Assembly (NCBI RefSeq): GCF_963259705.1
Contig: NC_081842.1
Location: forward strand, 62,322,787 to 62,386,786
Origin: Myotis daubentonii
Taxonomy: Eukaryota > Chordata > Mammalia > Chiroptera > Vespertilionidae
DNA length: 64,000 bases
Reading direction: 5' to 3'
Both the position numbers and the translations under genes were made by a program. Numbering within the stretch: position 1 is the stretch's first letter; each line of letters begins with the position of its first letter. The notes under the pieces were generated by a model, which was given only the letters and a program-made list of their open reading frames with translations, searched no databases and had not been told where the DNA came from. Shown piece by piece: positions 29,601-41,799 of this stretch.

Positions 29601-30959
29601 ATTGAAACATAACTCACCCTAAATTACAGTGAATGTTCAGGCAGGGTCCCAGTGAGCTTCCTGAAACTTATTACAAATATAAGCTAAATATTTCTTTAAA
29701 GGAGGGGTGGGGGCAGAACTAGAGCTTAATAAGAAAAGGAGGAGGGCAGAGGATGAAAGAGGGAGCAAGGAGGCAGGGAAAGGAGCCACTTAAAAGCAAA
29801 AGAGAATGAGGCAGGTTTCTACAAAGGGATGATCCCCCACCCCCTACAGTTTTAGGTGAGCCTCCTATCTGCTAAGATCAGTAGCAACCTGTTATCATTG
29901 TTAGCTGAGTGGCTATTTCCTGGACTGCTCGAAATTGTAGGTACCCACTCAGTTCTTAGGAAACATGGGTTCACATAATTATATTTCCTGGCCCAATGAC
30001 TCCTGGGTGAGCAGGATTTACTCTTGGAAGAGGCATGACAAATGTGGTAGTGGCTGATTTCCTAAGACTGAAAGGCCCAGTGTGAAAGACAGTGTGTTCT
30101 CTATAAATCTCTGTTATCAAAGCCAGACACCCCAGCCACTGTCCTGAGACTGACTATTTGGAGGAAGGAAGTTAAAGTTCAAGCACTCCTCACATTGAGT
30201 GAGCCTCATTATTATACAATTGGTCCTCTCCAATCTCATTAGGGAAGCAGGAATGATTGTGCTAATCAGATTCCAAGTTCATCACCTTCATAGTTGAATG
30301 GCTCTCTGGTGACTGAGTTCCATTCTCCCTGTCTCACAAGGCAGGGCCTCTATAAACCACACCCCCCTTTGCCCTCCCTCTTGAATTTTCCCCTCCAGCA
30401 CTACTGCTAGGTGGCTATTTGATCCTCTTCCTTTGAGCTGTCTTATCACTGGAATTGTCTGGCTTCCCCCTGCCAGTCCAGCCCCAGCACGTCTCCTTGA
30501 GGGATAAGTAAAGTTGGTGGGTGGGTGAGGGGCAGAGACTAGGGGAGTGTTGCCCATCAGTATACTATGCTTCTGGAGGTTGGTCAGCTGATTCTGCCCT
30601 CTGCAGTCTACTGTGGTTTATAAATACACCCTGCATGGACTGTCCTAAGGAACAAAGCCAGTGTATTCCTCTTCCTCCCGGGGCCACCCTGCCTCTACCT
30701 CCCACCAGACAGCCAGTACTCTGTGTTTGCCACTGCTCTCACCTAAGGTCTCAAACTGAACTTAAAATAAATAAATAAATAAATAAAAATTAAAAAAAAT
30801 AAAGAAATACACACCCTGATCTCAGTGTTTTTTATTGGTTTCCTGCCACTATCCTTAGTTTTTGTGGCTCTCTCCCTAAAAGTGTCAGGAAACCAGTGCC
30901 TTCATTCAGAGCTCCAGATTGCCTTTGAGTTTTCCTGTATCAGGACCTAAGGAGAGTCA
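29601..30959. other. No recognised gene or repeat
   Basis: About 1.35 kb with a short (AAAT)n tract at 30762-30800. Open frames 30288-30557 (minus) and 30521-30778 (plus) are unsupported. Confidence 0.4.
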
Positions 30960-31115
30960 TAGAATTATATAGTCCCCATGACCCTCAGAGATTATGTATT
31001 CCAAGTGCTCACATTTTCCTGATGGACAGTCTGAGGACTAGGGGCAGGAAAGGATCTATTCAAAGGTACACAGTTAATTAGTAGCGTAAGTGTGAGTAGA
31101 AAGCAGATTCCTGTT
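30960..31115 (-). repeat. MIR-type SINE fossil (antisense)
   Basis: 'cattttcctgatggacagtc', 'tgaggactaggggcaggaaa', 'ggtacacagttaattagtag' is a degraded reverse MIR core. Confidence 0.5.
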
Positions 31116-31797
31116 TCTTTGTTCTATGTTCTTTCCATTTCACATCAAACTGCCTTTAATTCTACATGCTGTTCTTAAAGGGTAGAATTTTAGGTAACTA
31201 TCAAATTGAAAATGATTTATTGTCACATCCATAATGAAGTATTAATGACTGATAATAGCTTAATGTGTTACCATCTTTTAAGAATTTGCCATTCAACCAG
31301 CGCCTAAGCATAATATAGAAGATTGAATGTCTTAAGATAGTATGTAAAATATACTTAGAGTGAGAAAACCTTTAAGCAGTCATAATTAAATATATCATAT
31401 TATTCAACTACCAACTTCCCTTAATTTTAGACTTTATTTGTGTGTTGGCCAATTGGTATGGATTCATGTTGTAGAACTTACCACTTTAGTGTGGGAAGGG
31501 ACCTGAGAGCTCATTTAGTTCAGACCCTTCTTTCCATGGCTGCATTCTCCAAGGTTACTCAGCCATTACTTGCAGAGCCAAAACTTGTTCCCATCAGCGT
31601 TGACTCTCCGCACGGTGCTTGAGTTACCTGAGCCTGGGGATAAAGTGATTTGAAAACAAGAACATGTATCACAATGAATGGATAATGTGGGGAACTTTCT
31701 GGAAAAAAAAAATATGTATATATGTCTATCTCCCCTCTCTCAGCTCTGCTTCTGATTCTGTTGGCCTAGACAAGAAGTCCAGCCATTATACTTTTTT
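31116..31797. other. Mostly no recognised feature
   Basis: At 31490-31590 'aagggacctgagagctcatt' and 'caaggttactcagccattac' are faintly MIR-like. The remainder is unassigned. Confidence 0.35.
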
Positions 31798-32006
31798 CTT
31801 TTTTTAAATATATTTTATTGATTTTTTACAGAGAGGAAGGGAGAGGGATAGAGAGTCAGAAACATTGATGAGAGAGAAACACCGATCAGCTGCCTCCTGC
31901 ACACTTCTGCCCTCAACCAAGGTATATGCCCTTGACTGGAATCGAACCTGGGACCCTTGAGTCCGCAGGCCGACGCTCTATCTGCTGAGCTAAACTGGTT
32001 AGGGCA
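31798..32006 (-). mobile_element. VES-type SINE (antisense), 17-bp target duplication
   Basis: Reverse VES with tail side left ('aaatatattttattgatttt'), reverse B box 'ggaatcgaacctgggaccc', and end 'ctaaactggttagggca'. The duplication agccattatactttttt is identical at 31781-31797 and 32007-32023. Confidence 0.95.
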
Positions 32007-32041
32007 AGCCATTATACTTTTTTAAAAAAGATTAAAATATA

Positions 32042-32292
32042 GCCCTAGCCAGTTTTGCTCAGTGGATAGAGCACCAGCAGACCAAAGGGTCCCAGTTTGA
32101 TTCTGGTCAAGGACACGTACCTTGGTGGCAGGCTTTTCCCTAACCCAGGCTCTAGTCAGGGCTCACTCAGGAGGCAACCAATCAATGTGTTTCTCTCACA
32201 TCGATGTTTCTCTGTGTCTTTCCCTCTCTCTTACACTCTCCCTAAAAATCAATGGAAAAATATCCTCAGGTGAGGATTAACAAAATAAAATA
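32042..32292 (+). mobile_element. VES-type SINE (sense)
   Basis: Starts GCCCTAGCCAGTTTTGCTCA, B-box-like GTTTGATTCTGG, then 'aggaggcaaccaatcaatgt' and 'ctaaaaatcaatggaaaaat', with a tail of AAAAT units. Its right target duplication was apparently used as the landing site for the next SINE. Confidence 0.9.
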
Positions 32293-32297
32293 AAAGA

Positions 32298-32540
32298 TTA
32301 GCCAAAACCGGTTTGGCTCAGTGGATAGAGCGTTGGCCTGCGGACTGAAGGGTCCCGGGTTCGATTCCGGTCAGGGGCATGTACCTGGGTTGCGGGCACA
32401 TCCCCAGTGGGAGATGTGCGGGAGGCAGCTGATCGATGTTTCTCTCTCGTCGATGTTTCTAACTCTCTATCTCTCTCCCTTCCTCTCTGTAAAAAAATCA
32501 ATAAAATATATTTTTTTAAAAAAAATAAAAAAATAAAAAA
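32298..32540 (+). mobile_element. VES-type SINE (sense), close to consensus
   Basis: GCCAAAACCGGTTTGGCTCA start, intact A-box TGGCTCAGTGG and B-box GGTTCGATTCC, 'ggaggcagctgatcgatgtt' and 'ctctgtaaaaaaatcaataa', then an A/AAAT-rich tail. The duplication word 'aaaagatta' appears before this copy, after it, and before the upstream SINE, showing nested insertion into the neighbour's tail or target duplication. Confidence 0.92.
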
Positions 32541-32689
32541 ATAAAAGATTAAAATATAATATATATACATATATATGCTGTAAAGCATAAATGTCAAGTG
32601 CAAAGGTCATGATTTTTTATACACACACGTAGGTATATGCAAATATTTACATTTATCTATTCATGTAACCACTGCTAAAATTAAGATAA
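32541..32689. other. AT-rich spacer
   Basis: TA-rich sequence after the SINE tail; no feature. Confidence 0.5.
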
Positions 32690-33690
32690 AATCAATATTT
32701 CCAGATTCCAGAAAACTCATTAAAGATCCTTCTCAGTCAGTCAATCCCCCTCCTCCAAGGATAATTTACCTCTTTCACTATAGATTACTTTGAAAGTTAT
32801 ATAAATGGATTCATATAAAAAGTACTCTTTTGTGTCTGACTCCTTTCACTCAACATTATAGCTGAGGTTCACCCATGTGGTTTAATGTACCAGGACTTTG
32901 TTCTTTTGCATTGCTATGTAGTATTCCATTGCATGACTATATTGTAGTCTGTTGACTCATTCTACCTTTATGAGCACTTTAGTTATTTGCAGTTTTTAGT
33001 TATTATGAATAAAGTGGCTCTGAGCATTCCTGTGTATGTTTTTTGATGGACATAGCACTTATGTCTGTTGGGTATATATCCACAGGTGGAATAATAAGTT
33101 CTGCATCTGTAGGGTGCTGCATCATTAGGCTGTATTCATGTTTAACTTTCAAAGATACTGAAAAAAAGGCTTACAAGGTGATGCTTGCATGTAGCAATTT
33201 CACCAGTAGTGCATGAGTCCCCATTTTTCTGTAGCATCACCAACTCTTAGTATTTGTCAAATTGTTCAATTTTAATTATTCAAGTAGGTGCTCTTCTCTG
33301 ATGATTAAATATGAACACCTTTCTAAATGTTTATTGTCTCTGGATCCAACTATTTTTTTTTATGTATGTGCTGGAGATAACTTTTTCTAATTTATAGCTT
33401 ACCTTTTCCACTGTCTTCATAGTGCCTTTTTATGCACATATCTTAATTTTTAATAAGTTCAATTTTTATTACTTTCTTTATTGGCCCATACATTTTGAAT
33501 CTTGCTTATGAAATCTGCCTATCAAATGGTCATGGTTATAGTCTTCTGTGTTTTATTTTAGATGCTTGATTATTTTTCGCTTTTACATTTAGGTCTCTGA
33601 CTCACAACAAAGTGATCTGTTTTTGTTTTTTTTTTTTGCATATAGTGGCACCCATAGCTTTCCAATTAATTTGAACAATCATTCCTGATT
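32690..33690 (-). mobile_element. Ancient L1 3' region (antisense)
   Basis: Reverse L1 order: 'tttgtgtctgactcctttca', 'gctatgtagtattccattgc', 'gcagtttttagttattatga', 'cattcctgtgtatgtttttt', 'caatttcaccagtagtgcat', 'tctctggatccaactatttt'. Many substitutions and no open frames. A T9 run lies at 33629-33638. Confidence 0.8.
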
Positions 33691-33699
33691 GAGAGCCAC

Positions 33700-33915
33700 T
33701 GGAAGTAAAAAGATTTAGAATCAGTTTGGGTTCAAATCCCATTTGTGTCATTTTTTTGATGGGTGATATTTTCTAAATCTTTCCTCTTATATTAAAATCA
33801 TGAAGAATAAATAATAATATCCCTGTTTCAGGGTTTTGGAGATATTGAATGTGATAATTATTTAAAGAGACTGACACAAAGGAGAAGCTCATTAAATCAT
33901 AGCTCCTCTTTAAGT
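33700..33915 (+). repeat. MIR SINE fossil (sense)
   Basis: 'cagtttgggttcaaatccca', 'aataatatccctgtttcagg' and 'aggagaagctcattaaatca' follow MIR order; degraded. Confidence 0.6.
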
Positions 33916-34841
33916 CTTTTGTAAACATGGAGCATATTAGGTTCATTTGCTATGAAATGTAACTATTGTGGTTATTTAGCTTTTGGTATATTTGCTTCAA
34001 TCTTCATTAATTGATATACACCCACAGGTCATTATAGTGATCAATAGATTATTTTAAAAAAATCAGCTTAGGTAAGCTTTTTAGAAGTAAGGTGGCCACC
34101 TTTAGGCTAAGAGCTTATAGAATTCAAATAAAAAAATATAAATCCCTGGTAGGACAAAAAATGTGATGGAAAAAAAAAATCCATGGCATTTTTCCTGAAT
34201 ACATCTGTCATTTCAAAATTCAAATAGAAGAATCCAATGAAAAATATGCTGGATCCAATGGGTGATGAATCCTACCTTTCTCTTTTGGGGAAATTCACAT
34301 AAATTGCCTGAATGGCTCTCTGCTTAGTATTTTTGCAGCCACTTTGCTCTGCCCCACATGGGAGTATCACAACCAAGTCCTGCAAGATACATGCTCTCTT
34401 CTCTTGCTAAGGTACTTAAATGACTTTACCTTCTGCATCAACTTAATTTTGCTAACAGGGTTGAGGCAGACTGGTGGATGTGTATGTGTGAATTTAGCAT
34501 ACCTGGTGCTCTCTATTTTTCGTCTTTAGTTTAAAGCGCTTAGAATATTTTACTTGAAGGAATAGGCAGAATTGATGATATATTGTTGATAGAGGAAGTT
34601 TATATGTTTCCCAAGCAAGACCTGTCTATGTCAACCTTCTGCTAACTTCCTCAAGGACCTGCTAATTTGGTGGGTCAGAGTTTAAGATAGTTGGCTGGGT
34701 TCCTCTGAAAAATGACTTAAAGATGAGGTTTCTTAGTTTATTTGGGAGATGATCTACAGAAGCAGAAATGTGGGAAGGGGAAAAGTGAGACAGGGAAAGG
34801 GGAAATGCTGATATGGCATACATTTAAATACTGGGGTGTTT
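33916..34841. other. No recognised feature
   Basis: About 0.9 kb of AT-rich sequence with nothing I can assign. Confidence 0.4.
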
Positions 34842-35010
34842 TCGGGCTGAATTGTGTCTCCCACCCCCAAATACATATGCAGAAATCCTAACTCCCAGTA
34901 CCTCAGAATGTGATATGCTTGAAATTAGAATATTTAAAGAATTAAGATAAAACAAGGTCATATTGGTGGACCTTAATCTAAAATGACAAATGACCTAATT
35001 TTACTGGAAG
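34842..35010 (+). mobile_element. MaLR (MST/MLT1-type) LTR fragment (sense)
   Basis: 'ttcgggctgaattgtgtctc', 'catatgcagaaatcctaact' and 'cagtacctcagaatgtgata' are the classic 5' half of a MaLR LTR, decaying after about 34935; a possible continuation reaches about 35170. Confidence 0.75.
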
Positions 35011-35970
35011 AGTATAGAACTTGCCTCAGAATTGTCCCATTGGAGGCTGGAAAGGCTAGACCATCTACCTTCCAGCACATCTTCTCCTGGAGAAGGTTGC
35101 TGCTGGGGCATTAAACTCCCCTGATGTAAGATACTGGCTGTCTGCCTGGGCCTCGTCAAAGTTGTCCTGAAAGCAGGTGGACTAAGGAAATATGGTGTAT
35201 CATGAGCATCTAAGACACTCCTAGTGTTTATGCGTGTTGATGTAGCGCACTAGTTAGTGTGGAGAGGTAAGTTACTATGCTTAAAGCTTGGCCTCTCAGG
35301 GAAGCCTGAGCAGGTAATCATTTTTCCTTTTATTTATTTTTGGCTTTTTCATTTCTTTTGTCCTTGTTTCCGGGTGGGTTTTCTGGGAAGTAGAGACTGA
35401 AATGTCATTTTGAATGCACACATTGTATTGAAAAGTGCCCGTAGGGATTAACACTCATGGGGAAAGAAAGGAATTTAGCCTGGACAGAGAGAAACATTGA
35501 GTCATGACACAGTTACTATAAAAGCCTCTGTGAAGCCCATAAGGAACTCTGAGGCCAAGAGAGCTCTTCAGAGTTGTCCTAAATTGGGATGAAGGGTGGA
35601 ACTTTGTATTCCCACAAGAACCAGATAATGGAGGCAATGGAGAATCATGCTCATTCACCAAGCAGCTCTCACCAGTCCAGGGAAATTCCTGGAAAGGGCT
35701 GGTAGCTAAGGGATGCCAGTTGCTAGCAGTCTCAGCATTTGGGAGTATAGGTCCTTCAGTTCCAAAAGTGGTTCTAGGCTACGCAGCATAGTGTGAACTA
35801 CATGCATACATGCATGTGGCCAGATGGGTATGAGGAGCTGTAATGTGTTCTGTTGCCTGGTCCTATATAGTCTACCCCTTCTCCTCTCTGACTGTCTTTC
35901 TTCATGCAATAAATAAAAAACTGATATAGTTAAGAAAAAAATCTAGCTTAGGATTGAGATGGTATTGTTC
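35011..35970. other. Possible LTR-like tail, otherwise unassigned
   Basis: A stretch ending 'gcaataaataaaaaactgat' (35907-35926), preceded by 'tcctatatagtctacccctt', reads like a TATA box plus polyadenylation signal of an LTR in sense. The ends are not found, so I do not call it. Confidence 0.25.
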
Positions 35971-35978
35971 ATTTAAGC

Positions 35979-36175
35979 CAGGGGTGGGGAATTTTTTTTC
36001 TGCCAAGGGCCATTTGGATATTTTTAACATAATTTGTAGGCAATACCAAAATATCAACTTAAAAATTAGCCTGCTATATTTGGTCAAACATTTAATTAAC
36101 TCACCCCTAATGCCTTGGCTGGGCCAGTCCAAATGACTTTGAGGACCTTCTATGGCCCACAGGCTAGATGTTCCC
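35979..36175. mobile_element. hAT MITE fossil, ~197 bp
   Basis: Starts CAGGGGTGGGGAATTTTTTT with 'gccaagggccatttgga'. The other end, 'atggcccacaggctagatg' then TTCCC, is the degraded inverted copy. The 8-bp duplication is atttaagc / ttttaagc (35971-35978 and 36176-36183), seven of eight. Confidence 0.75.
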
Positions 36176-36183
36176 TTTTAAGC

Positions 36184-37106
36184 CCTCATGCTCTAGCTCA
36201 GTTTTAAATAGTATTCTGAACTGGGTTCAAGTCATTGGGAACTGGTGCAGCTAGTAAGAAAGCAACACTGATTTTTCCCTTATTAAACTCATGGTGGTGG
36301 CATTGGAGGGTATGCTGATCAACAGGGCAGAATTAGATCATTTCAGGGTTTTGAGTATACAACTAAAATACTTACAAAACTACGATATTCATTGGGGCCA
36401 TAATTCCTAACCTGTAAATATAAAATAAAAATTAAAAATATAAAATCTGTTCTAGTCTGTGGCAGGGCTGTAAATGGACTCTGCCCATCCAGGTCAATAT
36501 GTCAAATAAGCACATTAAAATTAATGTCAGGTGTCCACTTGGTCTCCTTTGTTTTATCCATACTACTTTCTATTTGCCAAAATAATATATAGACATCTCT
36601 ATAACTTGGGAGGTATTTTTTTTTTTTGGTACCTGGTTGTAATGACTCATTTTGGACACACTTCTCTTGCTTAACCTCAGTAATCTTCATTAGCCACAGT
36701 TCTCACATTTACCTTCTGGCCCTATAAATGAAGACCTTAAATAAATGAGTGTCTAATTCCAGCTTGCAACCTGATGGATGTTTATGAGCTATCTCTCTTG
36801 CCTTCCCAATCTTCTGATTGAAACTTGGGAGGATATTTACATTATCAAGCCATGTGTCCCTAATTTTGTTCCAGAAGATCTAACCTGTACATTAAGGAAC
36901 ATTACTGGATGCCCCATGCACAGATTCATGGGACTATTCATTTTTTTTTAAATGAACCAAGATATTTGCTTGGCCTCACTTGAGTGGGACCATGAAGAAA
37001 GGTCTTTAGGTCCAGATGCAGAAAAAGTTGTCTTGAGGCCAAAATTCACTCACTTTACAATTTGGAGGTGATTCTTTTTCTTGTAATAGAAATGTTTTAC
37101 TTTCAG
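36184..37106. other. No recognised feature
   Basis: Unassigned; a T10 run near 36616-36626 and a T8 run near 36942. Confidence 0.4.
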
Positions 37107-37199
37107 GATGTTGATCTTTCTTATGAGTCCCCTGGACTGCCCTCACTGAGTTGGATGTACCCCAGACCATCAGGTCCTTTGAAAGTAACTGGCTTTAAG
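37107..37199 (+). other. Exon-like open segment (speculative)
   Basis: Ninety-three bases, open in the frame that starts DVDLSYESPGLPSL, preceded by a TTTTACTTTCAG acceptor-like sequence and followed by a GTAAAG donor-like one. The length is exactly 31 codons. I recognise no protein and the upstream pyrimidine tract is poor, so chance is the default explanation. Confidence 0.12.
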
Positions 37200-38059
37200 G
37201 TAAAGCAATTCTTTGTAATATATCCAGGACCCACCAAAGGAGGGCAGGCTGCCCAGCAGATATTCAGAGCAAGTTAAGGAGGAAGGGGGTTTCATAATGA
37301 AGGAGTACAGAACAAGCTTTGGTATAAAGACAATCAACTTTGATTCCATAATAGTGAAACTATTCCAAGCAATAACAAGGAGAAGCTGCTGCCACAGTAG
37401 GTCCTAAAATAGATTAAAATTAGCAACATAGAGAAGAGGGAAGCAGTTTGCAGGGAGCAAAGATGAAGCTCATCTAATGAGGATGTCATCTGAAGCCACA
37501 ATGTTGATACTTGGACTGCACATTATATTTTGTTTCTGCACTTCCATATAACTTAGCCCAACAGTACCACAGGTTTTAATCTCTAAATGCCACACCATTT
37601 GGATCATAGCAGTAGGCAAGTTAGTTTAACCCTGGGTCAAGGTGGGTCAACTTTTCCTGGATATTTGTGAGCTGATGGTATAGAAGCAACAGGAATGTAT
37701 GACTTAGAAACTGAATATTCCCTTATAGGAATTATAATAACAAATAAACCAGGCTACCTATTTTGAAATAAGAAAGTAAAATCTAAAACATATAACAAGG
37801 GATACAAATAGTAACTTCTATGAGGCCTTTGTCATGACAGTCACTGAGCAAGCCCTACACCCTTAGCCCTTCAGCAGTACTTCTGATGATCACCTAAGTA
37901 AATAGAAGACTCAGGAAGCACATGTCCATAGACAGGAAAGTTCACAAGCAAAGTATACAGAATTATGTGAAGAAATGTACAGGTGAGATAAGAAGAGGAA
38001 TGAACCAAAATAAGGTCTATTATATTTATTAATGCTTAGTCACGAAAATAAAATCTCTC
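37200..38059. other. No recognised feature
   Basis: AT-rich, apparently unique; nothing assigned. Confidence 0.4.
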
Positions 38060-38180
38060 AGCCTGAAGGGCATTTTCAGATGATCCTGTCTAACCTTCTT
38101 ATTTTGCAAATGAGGAGGAAGGAAAATTGCCCAGGATCAAATAGCTAGCTATTCGCAGAGATAAGATTAGAGTCAAAAGG
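38060..38180 (-). repeat. MIR-type SINE fossil (antisense)
   Basis: 'taaccttcttattttgcaaa', 'tgaggaggaaggaaaattgc' and 'ccaggatcaaatagctagct' form a reversed, decayed MIR core. Confidence 0.5.
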
Positions 38181-40299
38181 GGCTAACCTTAGCTCAATGC
38201 ATTGTTATACCAGATTCAATGGTCAATAAAGAATTTGGATAAGTGATTGCTAGGCAAAAAATAAAGCAATAAAAAGAGGATATATACTAGGAAACCTCTC
38301 CCATTTCTCATAGAAATGGAGTTTAGTTAGAAGAAAGGAAAGCCCACATTAAAAAATATCTGCTAATAAATGGAGTAGGACATAAATTTTAATGTTGATT
38401 AAAATACTTTCTTAGGATGAACTCATTTTTAAATCTATCTTCCAGATGAAAACTAGAGTTTATTAATCTAAACATTGAGAAATAACAAAGCAACTATTGA
38501 CCTAAATAATGCCAAAGAGCATAGAGAAAATTTGAACATTTGCACATCATCAAGTCAAAGCATTATTTATCTACAACTAGTGCAATTAGCAAATATGTAT
38601 TAGCAAAGCAGCTATTTTTGGAGAATGATTGAATAAATAGAATAAACACTTCAAGGTTGGAAAGGACAATACTAAATTCTATTTGGACATAAAATCTCTA
38701 GATTGAAACAATCAATCTCTGTATATATACCAATCTCCACATGTCTAATATAGTATAAACAAGGGGGTGGGTGTTCAGTGATGTACAAAAACTAAAGAAA
38801 AAAGTTAGTACCTTCCCGATAAAAAAACTTAGTGTGGCATACATGCCTCCATATTGTGGTGCTCATCCTCTTCCACATTTTTTTCTTTTCCCTACACTTT
38901 AGCCGTACCAAAGTATAGTTCCCTGAATATGTCTTATTCCACAAATTCCTTCCCTTTTTTTGGGTTCTCAAGGGTTCATTTCCTACATTTTCTGCCTTAT
39001 CCCCATGTTCTGTCCCACTATTTGGATTAATTGTCCATTCTTTTTGCTGCATGGTATCCAGGGCACAAAACCTTCAATCACTCTATTTTTAATGCTTACC
39101 TATAAATTGCTGGTGGCTTTTTTTATCTCATCTACTGGTGTCTACACTCTTAAACATAGGACTGTTTCTTATTCTTCTGGGCATCATCAGGCTTGGAGCA
39201 CTTAGTTGCATTCAATAAATGTTTGTCTAATAAGCAATCAGACATTCTCATCCCTGTGCCTAAGAGGAGGTTGTGATGACTCTGACCTTGTGATGGGAGT
39301 GGATAGGAATAGTCAACAGTCCTAGATTACTTGACCCAGAGTAGAGAGGCTAGGTGTCCAACTTTATATATTTCTCTGAACAAAGCAGTCTTTGTTGTAA
39401 TTGGAGTTAATAACAAAGTGGAAAAAATAGAGATACCAAGCATTCTAATCAGATGATTGAAGTATCTTCACATGCCCAAGGACACATATTATTTTATCTT
39501 CTGAAATGGAGGGGAGTGGTTCTTCACCCATGGCATCGGGCTTATTACTAAGTCATGTGTGGAATGACTGCTCAAGCTTTGGGGCCTGTAATAAGCTCTG
39601 GAGGACTCACTTTAGTGCATGGGATTCTGGCAGCTATTGATATTGTTATGTTATGTGGCATTAATTATCTTCCCAATGATACTCATGGCACTTCAGAGAT
39701 GACAAAGAACAAGAAAAAACAAAATATAAAGCTAAGAGAAAAACACAACTGAGCTCACTCTTCCAGAGGTAGCATGCACATGTTTGAATGGGGCCACAAA
39801 TCACATCTAAATTTGGGCCGTAAAAATCTGGGTGAAAGTCCATCCCAGTCCATCAAACAAGTAGCTGGAACTCTTACAGAAAGCCATAAAACCTGAAAAG
39901 TAGAAAGAACAATACAATAACTGTCTAGCCAAAAGCTTATACAAAAGGGCTCCACAGAGCATGAGCAAGGTTCAATAGTTCCATATAAAACCTGAATCAT
40001 TTGTCAGAAACTCAAAATCATTACAGCCTTTAAAATGTCCTTCATAACTTTTTATTGTATGTGGACATTAATAAGCAAAACAAGTACTCTACTGACATTT
40101 TAAGAGTTTGAATTATTGCCCAAGTGTGTGTAAATTAGTTGTATGTCTTCTCTTATAAATTTGCTATTTCCCTATTATATTTAGTGTTTTTCTTACTGAT
40201 TTGAATAAATTCTTTAATAAATTTATTGTTCTGTCATTTAAATTTTTTCATTTGAGAAAATTAAATGTATATCAAAAGCACTAATTTTAAACACTTATT
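38181..40299. other. Largest stretch without assigned features
   Basis: About 2.1 kb. 39020-39240 ends 'gttgcattcaataaatgttt', which is faintly like an L2 3' end. Open frames on the minus strand at 38792-39052 and 39755-40000 have no domain. Nothing else recognised. Confidence 0.4.
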
Positions 40300-40411
40300 T
40301 ATCTAGCAAATATTAACTAAGTACCTATCATGTGCTGGGTACTATTCCAGCCACTTAGGTTATATCAGAAAATGAAACAGGCCAAATCTCTGTTCTTGTG
40401 GAGCTTATATT

Positions 40412-40453
<42 letters not shown>

Positions 40454-41021
40454 GCTGTATGTGTAGCGAGGAAATGCAGTAGCAAATAAATAGCAAAGAA
40501 AATAAACAATTAAGTCATGTAGTATGGCAAAAGGAGATATATGTGCTGTAAAAAAAAAGAAAAATAGAGCAAGAGTGGAGTACTGGGTGTGGGAGTTCAG
40601 ATTGCCTCCTTAAATAAGGTGGCTGGGGTAGCTTTTATTGATGGGATGACATTTGAACAAAGGGCTGAGAAAAACATAAGAAATAGCCATGTGAGTGTTT
40701 GGAGACAAGATATTATAGATAGAGGAAGCTACTGTGCAAGCATTTTGTGGCAGGAGTCTCCCTGGGGATCTTGATGAACACCAAGGAGGCCAGTATGACT
40801 GGAATAGAATCAGGGAAATGAGACTTTTAAGATACGAGGTCAAAGAGAATAGGAAATCCATTAAGTGAGACCTCTTAGGTCATTGTAAGGACTCTGGTTT
40901 TACTTCTGAATGAAATGGAAAGCAGTAGAGTAACATGACAGGTTTTAGCAAGGTCACTGTTAGATTGAGATCAGAGTGTAGAGGAGCATGGATAAGAGCA
41001 AGAAATTCTATTAGGAGTTAG
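40300..41021 (-). mobile_element. L2 LINE 3' region (antisense), part 1
   Basis: Reversed L2 in order: 'aagtacctatcatgtgctgg', 'gttcttgtggagcttatatt', 'gatgacatttgaacaaaggg', 'caccaaggaggccagtatga' and 'gtaaggactctggttttact'. A (TG)20 microsatellite at 40414 lies inside it. Confidence 0.8.
40414..40453. repeat. (TG)20 microsatellite
   Basis: Uninterrupted TG run within the L2; could form Z-DNA and is probably polymorphic. Confidence 0.97.
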
Positions 41022-41460
41022 TATTAGTTTCCTATTGCCGCTGTAATAAATTACCACAAAAATGGTGGCTTCAAACGGAACACATTTCTTATCTTACTGT
41101 CCTAGAGGTCAGAAATCTGAACCTGGGCTGGAGTCAGGATCTTGGCAAGGACTGTGTTTCTTCTGGAGGCTCTAGGGGAAGGTCTGTTTCCTTGTATTAT
41201 ACAGTTTCTAGAAGCTGCCCACACTCCTTGACTTGTGACTTCCTTCCGAAAATTGCATCACTCCAACTCTGCTTTCTTCATTGTAAAGAAGACTCTGGTC
41301 CTCCTGTCTCCCTTATACGTACCCTTTTTATCACATTGGGCCCACCTGGATAATCCCAGATTATACTTCCATCTCAAAATCCTAACTTCATCCTATCTGC
41401 AAAGTTTCTTTTGCCATATATGCACATAGGCACAAGTCCTGGGGATTAGGGTTCCTTGTT
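41022..41460 (-). mobile_element. MaLR/MLT1-type LTR in L2 (antisense)
   Basis: 'tattagtttcctattgccgc', 'gtaataaattaccacaaaaa', 'gtcctagaggtcagaaatct', 'gaagctgcccacactccttg', 'cacattgggcccacctggat' and 'agtcctggggattagggttc' give a nearly full LTR in reverse, interrupting the L2, which resumes near 41490. Confidence 0.7.
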
Positions 41461-41489
41461 GAGGAGGGAGAAATTATTTGTCTATTACA

Positions 41490-41690
41490 AGGCTATACTA
41501 GTAACTCAGGCAGAAGATGATGGTAACTTGGACTAGGATGTTATAGTGAGAAATGGCTGGATTTTATTTTGAAATTAACATCAAATAGCATTTCCTGATG
41601 GATTAGCTATAAGATATGATGAAAGAGAGAGAGAGTTCTTGAGTCAAGAATGACTCTGAGTATCCAAATTTTGAAGATCTTGTTCTCTGT
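41490..41690 (-). mobile_element. L2 LINE (antisense), part 2
   Basis: 'tagtaactcaggcagaagat', 'gatggtaacttggactagga' and 'tgagtcaagaatgactctga' continue the L2 after the LTR. Confidence 0.75.
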
Positions 41691-41699
41691 GGGGGCAAG

Positions 41700-41795
41700 G
41701 GTCATTCTGTCTTCTTTGCTTCTAAATTTCAAAGGCTTAAGTAGCAAACAGCCCAGTACATAGTAAATGCCCAATAAATATTCATCAACTTAATT
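41700..41795 (+). repeat. L2/MIR-like 3' end (sense)
   Basis: 'cagcccagtacatagtaaat' then 'gcccaataaatattcatcaa' is the shared 3' terminal motif of L2 and MIR. Confidence 0.55.
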
Positions 41796-41799
41796 TTTT

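Noticed and set aside
32298..32380. tRNA gene suggested by intact A and B boxes
   Set aside because: It is the tRNA-derived head of a VES SINE; no foldable full cloverleaf and the SINE body follows.
40414..40453. Recombination hotspot at the TG run
   Set aside because: A simple (TG)20 inside L2 is common; no hotspot motif or other support.
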